This document shows positions 60,185 through 64,000 of a stretch of DNA of 64,000 nt, one piece after another. The notes beneath the pieces are model-generated. The model did no database searches. It was not told the origin of the DNA and worked only from the letters and a program-made list of their open reading frames with translations. Every line of letters starts with the position of its first letter. The first letter of the stretch is position 1. Both the position numbers and the translations under genes were made by a program. This DNA is from JAGQSZ01 sp049647585 (GTDB lineage: Bacteria > Actinomycetota > Acidimicrobiia > Acidimicrobiales > Microtrichaceae), in the NCBI GenBank assembly GCA_049647585.1, contig JBARXY010000008.1, positions 16,273 to 80,272 on the forward strand, written 5' to 3'.

Positions 60185-61383
60185 CTGCAGCGGCCCGGAG
60201 AAACTCGACCACTTCTCGCAATGGGGCACTGCGGCGCGCCGACGTACAGGTGATCCAGCGCGGCCCAACGGCCGAGCAACTGCTGATCGGCTCGGTCGTA
60301 GTGCTCTGCCTGCTCGGGCTGATCATGGTGTACTCGGCCTCATCGGTGTCCTCGGTACAGGACGGGGGTGCGAGTTGGGCCAAGGTGTTCAGGCAGTTCA
60401 TCTGGATGGTGGCTGGACTGGGCGGCGGATACGCGGCTTCGCGAATTCCGCTGTCGACATGGAAGAACCGGTTGGCCACCCCCTTGATCGTGCTGGCAGT
60501 GAGCCTGCAGGGCTTTCTCGCCGTCGGCGCACTCGTCAAGAAGGTGAGTGGGTCCGACCTGCCGTTCGCCATCACCCGCAACGGCGCGACCCGCTGGGTC
60601 GGCTACGGCCCACTGCAGGGCCAACCGTCGGATCTGGTGAAGATTGCGTTGATCCTCTGGTTGGCGAAGTACCTCGATGACCGCAGACGTCGCATCGGGG
60701 CATGGGATGCCCTCTATCCGATCCTGGTCGTAACCGGTGTCCTTGCCATGTTCGTGATGGCGGGCGACGACATGGGAACGACCCTTCTGCTCGGCGTGAT
60801 CATGTTGACGATGCTGACCCTTGCAGGCACACCGCTGAGGCAGGTCGGGACCATCGCCTCCGTCGGTGGCCTGCTGGCCACGGTCTTCCTCTTCCTGGGC
60901 GAAGGTTTTCGCCTCAAGAGGATTGCTGCGTTCATGCACCCGGAGCAGAGCCAGGCCGACGCTGGCTACCAGTTGCTCCAGTCACAGATCGGGCTTGCGT
61001 CCGGCGGGCTCTTCGGAAGCGGGCCTGGCAACTCGCGGGCCAAATATGGATACCTTCCCGAAGCGGACACCGACTTCATTCTCGCCGTCATCGGTGAGGA
61101 GTTGGGACTGATTGGTTCGCTCGTGGTCGTCGGAGCCTTCTTGGTGTTCATGCTCGCAGGTGTGCGGATCGCCCTTCGGTGCAGGTCCCGTTTCGGTCGA
61201 CTGGTCGCATTGGGCATCACAACTTGGGTCGGGGTCCAGGCCCTCATCAACATCGGTGTGACTGTCGGGGCTCTGCCGACCAAGGGCATTACCCTTCCAT
61301 TCGTGTCCTACGGCGGTTCGTCGCTGCTCATGTGCATGTTGGCAGTCGGCGTCATGGCGTCGGTGGCCAGGGAAGCAACATGA
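60181..61383 (+). CDS. ftsW: SEDS-family septal glycosyltransferase FtsW
   Basis: The 400-residue polytopic protein polymerises lipid II with FtsI. SEDS marks: MVYSASSVSS in TM1, GDDMGTTLLLGVIM (containing the catalytic Asp region), LASGGLFGSGPGNSRAKYGY, DFILAVIGEELGLIG and the C-terminal GITLPFVSYGGSSLLM. RodA is excluded by its place between mraY and murG. ATGA overlap with mraY and with murG. Confidence 0.95.
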   Translation: MTAAARRNSTTSRNGALRRADVQVIQRGPTAEQLLIGSVVVLCLLGLIMVYSASSVSSVQDGGASWAKVFRQFIWMVAGLGGGYAASRIPLSTWKNRLATPLIVLAVSLQGFLAVGALVKKVSGSDLPFAITRNGATRWVGYGPLQGQPSDLVKIALILWLAKYLDDRRRRIGAWDALYPILVVTGVLAMFVMAGDDMGTTLLLGVIMLTMLTLAGTPLRQVGTIASVGGLLATVFLFLGEGFRLKRIAAFMHPEQSQADAGYQLLQSQIGLASGGLFGSGPGNSRAKYGYLPEADTDFILAVIGEELGLIGSLVVVGAFLVFMLAGVRIALRCRSRFGRLVALGITTWVGVQALINIGVTVGALPTKGITLPFVSYGGSSLLMCMLAVGVMASVAREAT

Positions 61384-62582
61384 GTGCAGGGCCCGCCGAG
61401 GGGTCCGTGTCCGGTGCCGTCAGCGGGGACGGATCCACTTGGGCGTTGATCGTCGGTGGCGGCACAGCCGGTCACGTGCTTCCCGGCATTGCAGTAGCCC
61501 ATGAGTTGACTAGGCGCGGCCACGACGCCTCATCGATCCACTTCGTGGGGGCCGAGCGTGGCATCGAGTCACGTTTGGTGCCCGAGGCCGGCTTCGAAAT
61601 CACACTCCTCCCCGGACGCGGAATCCAAAGAAAGCTGACCGCCGCCAATTTCGCTGCCATCTGGGGGTTGACCCGGGCCGTGTTCAAGGCTGTTGCGTTG
61701 GTCCGGAGGCGTAGGCCCGCGGTAGTCCTGGCATTGGGCGGATTCGCGAGTCTCGCCTGTTCCCTTGCCGCAGTTGTCTGGCGGGTGCCTCTGGTCGTAG
61801 CGGAGCAGAACGCGCGGGCGGGAGCTTCCAACCGGATCTTCGGTCGGTTCGCCAAGGTGTGCGCCGTACCTTTTGAGGACACCGACCTGCCTAACCTTGT
61901 GGTGACCGGAAATCCGGTGCGCCAGGAGATTCTCGATGCCGCGCTCGACCGAGATCCTGTTGGGGCGAGACGGGCCCTGGGGTTGCCACCGGATCGAACG
62001 GTGATAGTTGCCTTCGCAGGTTCTCTGGGATCGCGCCGGCTGAACGAGGCGGTCATCGGTGCCGTGGAGCAGTGGTCCGACAGGGCCGATCTTGCGATTC
62101 ACCACGTGATCGGGACCAGGGACTGGGAAGCCCGCCGGACTCCGTCGACGTCGGCAATCCACTATCAGGTCGTGCCGTACGAGGAACGGATGGCAACCGT
62201 TCTCGCCGCTGCAGACCTGGCGATCTGCCGTTCCGGGGGAACCACGGTCGCGGAACTGACAGTCATGGGTCTTCCGTCGGTGTTGGTTCCCCTGCCCATC
62301 GCAACCCGTGACCACCAGCGGGCCAATGCTGGCGAACTGGTCAAGGCTGGAGGGGCGGTCCTGGTGAGCGATGACGAATTCGACGCCGATCGGCTCGTCG
62401 CCGAGGTTGCCAAAATTCAGGAGCGCGGCAAGTCACACTTGGCGGACATGGCGGTTTCCTCCGGTCGACTGGGTCGTCGCAACGCGGCGGCCGCCGTGGC
62501 GGATCTGGTCGATCTACATGCTCGGAGTTCTCGGGGCAGCGTTGGCAGAAGTGCCGGTGGCGGACCTGCGGAGTCGGCGTGA
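61380..62582 (+). CDS. murG: UDP-GlcNAc:lipid I N-acetylglucosaminyltransferase
   Basis: The 400-residue GT-B enzyme makes lipid II on the inner membrane face. Motifs are IVGGGTAGHVLPGIAVAHEL (G-loop 1), GAERGIESRLVPEAGF, VVLALGGFASL, VAEQNARAGASN, FAGSLGSRRLN (GGSxG-like, here AGSLGS) and SGGTTVAELTVMGLPSVLVP. The N-terminal 20 residues are a Gly/Ser-rich extension. ATG 61380 overlaps the ftsW stop. Confidence 0.94.
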   Translation: MSAGPAEGSVSGAVSGDGSTWALIVGGGTAGHVLPGIAVAHELTRRGHDASSIHFVGAERGIESRLVPEAGFEITLLPGRGIQRKLTAANFAAIWGLTRAVFKAVALVRRRRPAVVLALGGFASLACSLAAVVWRVPLVVAEQNARAGASNRIFGRFAKVCAVPFEDTDLPNLVVTGNPVRQEILDAALDRDPVGARRALGLPPDRTVIVAFAGSLGSRRLNEAVIGAVEQWSDRADLAIHHVIGTRDWEARRTPSTSAIHYQVVPYEERMATVLAAADLAICRSGGTTVAELTVMGLPSVLVPLPIATRDHQRANAGELVKAGGAVLVSDDEFDADRLVAEVAKIQERGKSHLADMAVSSGRLGRRNAAAAVADLVDLHARSSRGSVGRSAGGGPAESA

Positions 62583-63982
62583 TGACGCCTGAGGTGCCCG
62601 ATCTGTCCCGACAGCGGCGGATTCACGTCGTCGCTGCTGGAGGGGCTGGAATGTCCGCGATCGCAACACTGCTGGTCCAGCAGGGTCACGTTGTCAGCGG
62701 TTCGGACCAGCGGGATGGTGAAGCTCTACGTCGACTAAGCGAAATTGGAGTGTCGACCCAGGTTGGCCACAGGACCGACAATGTCGCCGATGCCGAAATG
62801 CTGGTGGTCTCGACCGCGGTCTCCGACGACAACATCGAGCTTCTCGAAGCCAGCCGCCGTGGAATTCCGGTCCTGAGACGCATCGACCTTCTACCTGCGC
62901 TCGCCCAGGTGCAACCTTTCCTTTCCGTTACGGGGACCCACGGAAAGACCACGACCACATCGATGCTCGCGGTGGCACTCGATTCGATCGGTGCCGACCC
63001 CAGCTTCTTGATCGGCGCAATGGTGTCGCGACTTGGAGCTGCCGCCGGTTACCGGCCGGGCGCGTATCTGGTCCTTGAGGCCGATGAGAGCGACGGCAGC
63101 TTCATGGCTGGGCCTCGCTGTGGAGCGATCCTCACGAACGTCGAAGCGGACCATCTGGAGTTCTGGGGTTCCTGGGAATCACTCAAGGCCGGGTTTCGAA
63201 GGTTCCTCATCGAAACCGACGGTCCCAGGGTCGTCTGCGCCGATGACGCCGTCGCGATGGAAGTCGCCGCCGGCCTCGACGTCGTCACCTACGGCACCTC
63301 CGCAGGTTCCACCTACCGAATGGCCGACGTCGTAACCACGGGGCTGAGTTCGACCTTCACCCTTGTCGGGCCGGGACTGCGCCTTCAGGTGAATCTGGCG
63401 GTACCGGGACTGCACAACGCCACGAACGCGTCCGGTGCGCTGGCGATGGTCGGAGCATTGGGCATGGATGTGGCTGCAGCGGCAGTTGGTCTGTCGCAGT
63501 TCACAGGCGTAGCCAGACGTTTCGAGTCGCGTGGACAAAGGGCGGGTGTGCAGTTCGTCGACGACTACGCCCATCTGCCGACCGAGGTGCGGGCTGCCCT
63601 CGCAGCTGCCAGAGGTGGCGGGTGGGGCCGGGTCGTGGCGACATTCCAACCTCACCGATATTCAAGGACCGAGGCGTTGTGGGCTGAATTCGCCGATGCG
63701 TTCGTTGATGCCGATGTGCTTGTCCTCACAGACATCTACCCGGCGGGCGAAGAACCCCGACCGGGGGTAACCGGCCGACTGCTGTACGACGCGGTCCGCT
63801 CGGCGCACCCTTCTGCCCGGGTGATCTGGCAACCCGGGCTCGGCGATGCAGCCAGGTACCTGGCCGGTGAACTCCGAGACCGGGACATGTGCATTTCGAT
63901 CGGAGCCGGTGACGTGACGACTCTGGCTGACCTGGTCAAGGCCCAAATGTCTGACACCGGCGTGGCTGACACAGATGTCTGA
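62579..63982 (+). CDS. murC: UDP-N-acetylmuramate-L-alanine ligase
   Basis: The 467-residue Mur ligase adds the first stem residue. N-terminal Rossmann HVVAAGGAGMSAIATLL, P-loop VTGTHGKTTTTSM (117-129), EADESDGSF, TNVEADHLEFWG and the C-terminal QFVDDYAHLPTEVRAALAAA and FQPHRYSRTEALWAEF are diagnostic. GTG 62579 overlaps murG (GTGA); ATG 62582 follows at once. It is the last complete gene in the window. Confidence 0.95.
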   Translation: MMTPEVPDLSRQRRIHVVAAGGAGMSAIATLLVQQGHVVSGSDQRDGEALRRLSEIGVSTQVGHRTDNVADAEMLVVSTAVSDDNIELLEASRRGIPVLRRIDLLPALAQVQPFLSVTGTHGKTTTTSMLAVALDSIGADPSFLIGAMVSRLGAAAGYRPGAYLVLEADESDGSFMAGPRCGAILTNVEADHLEFWGSWESLKAGFRRFLIETDGPRVVCADDAVAMEVAAGLDVVTYGTSAGSTYRMADVVTTGLSSTFTLVGPGLRLQVNLAVPGLHNATNASGALAMVGALGMDVAAAAVGLSQFTGVARRFESRGQRAGVQFVDDYAHLPTEVRAALAAARGGGWGRVVATFQPHRYSRTEALWAEFADAFVDADVLVLTDIYPAGEEPRPGVTGRLLYDAVRSAHPSARVIWQPGLGDAARYLAGELRDRDMCISIGAGDVTTLADLVKAQMSDTGVADTDV

Positions 63983-64000
63983 CGGAACGACTCCCAAGGA
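63975..64000 (+). CDS. Start of the next dcw gene (partial)
   Basis: ATG 63975 overlaps the murC stop by 8 bp and opens MSDGTTPK before the window ends. In the cluster order the expected gene is murB or ftsQ; the eight residues cannot decide. Confidence 0.45.

Overview
The window is 64 kb of GC-rich, gene-dense DNA from an actinobacterium. The evidence is a WhiB regulator, an MtrA/MtrB/LpqB-like cassette, a DUF3040 protein next to DNA polymerase IV, a MoxR-DUF58-transglutaminase cluster and a division/cell-wall (dcw) cluster whose MurE carries the meso-diaminopimelate DNPR motif. The mix (Ala/Thr-rich lipoproteins, NYN protein, beta-propeller and beta-helix exported proteins, glycerol/ether-lipid genes) suggests Acidimicrobiia or a relative; that placement is inference. 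No tRNA, rRNA, CRISPR array, intact insertion sequence or prophage was recognised. The one stable RNA is RNase P RNA.

Layout. 0-4 kb: end of a zinc-ribbon coiled-coil gene and four membrane, exported or DNA-binding proteins. 4-8 kb: a NarL-type two-component system and a cupredoxin-like lipoprotein. 8.0-8.8 kb: rnpB flanked by short tandem repeats. 8.8-14.3 kb (minus): a glycerol/ether-lipid block with an FGGY kinase, a small membrane protein, an AGPS-like FAD oxidase and GlpD. 14.3-27 kb (plus): whiB-trpD, a zinc ribbon, a NYN nuclease that seems to start at AUC, DUF952, MFS, queG, a membrane protein, an ArsA-like ATPase, a degenerate SMC-like coiled-coil protein, a ROK kinase and an aminotransferase. 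27-29.2 kb (minus): glpK and a TetR regulator with a palindromic operator between them. 29.2-32.6 kb: a sparse, variable stretch with a hipA remnant, two lipoproteins and one orphan. 32.6-38 kb: phosphofructokinase, then the LpqB-like/MtrB/MtrA cassette and an inositol-phosphatase-family gene. 38-42 kb: a membrane-anchored HTH protein and an exported cupredoxin, DUF1996 and beta-helix set. 42-53 kb: Nudix, dinB, DUF3040, transglutaminase/DUF58/MoxR, a second ROK kinase, menC, a second Nudix and an LplA-like protein. 53.2 kb to the end: mraZ-rsmH-ftsL-ftsI-murE-mraY-ftsW-murG-murC, then the start of another gene.

Genes within blocks commonly overlap by 1-8 bases (ATGA, GTGA, TTGA or TGATG junctions), which points to operons with coupled translation. 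The dcw cluster is tightly overlapped from rsmH to the window end but has neither murF nor murD at their usual places. Candidate MraZ binding repeats occur both upstream and just downstream of mraZ. Short tandem repeats are common, both in frame inside proteins and in intergenic gaps.
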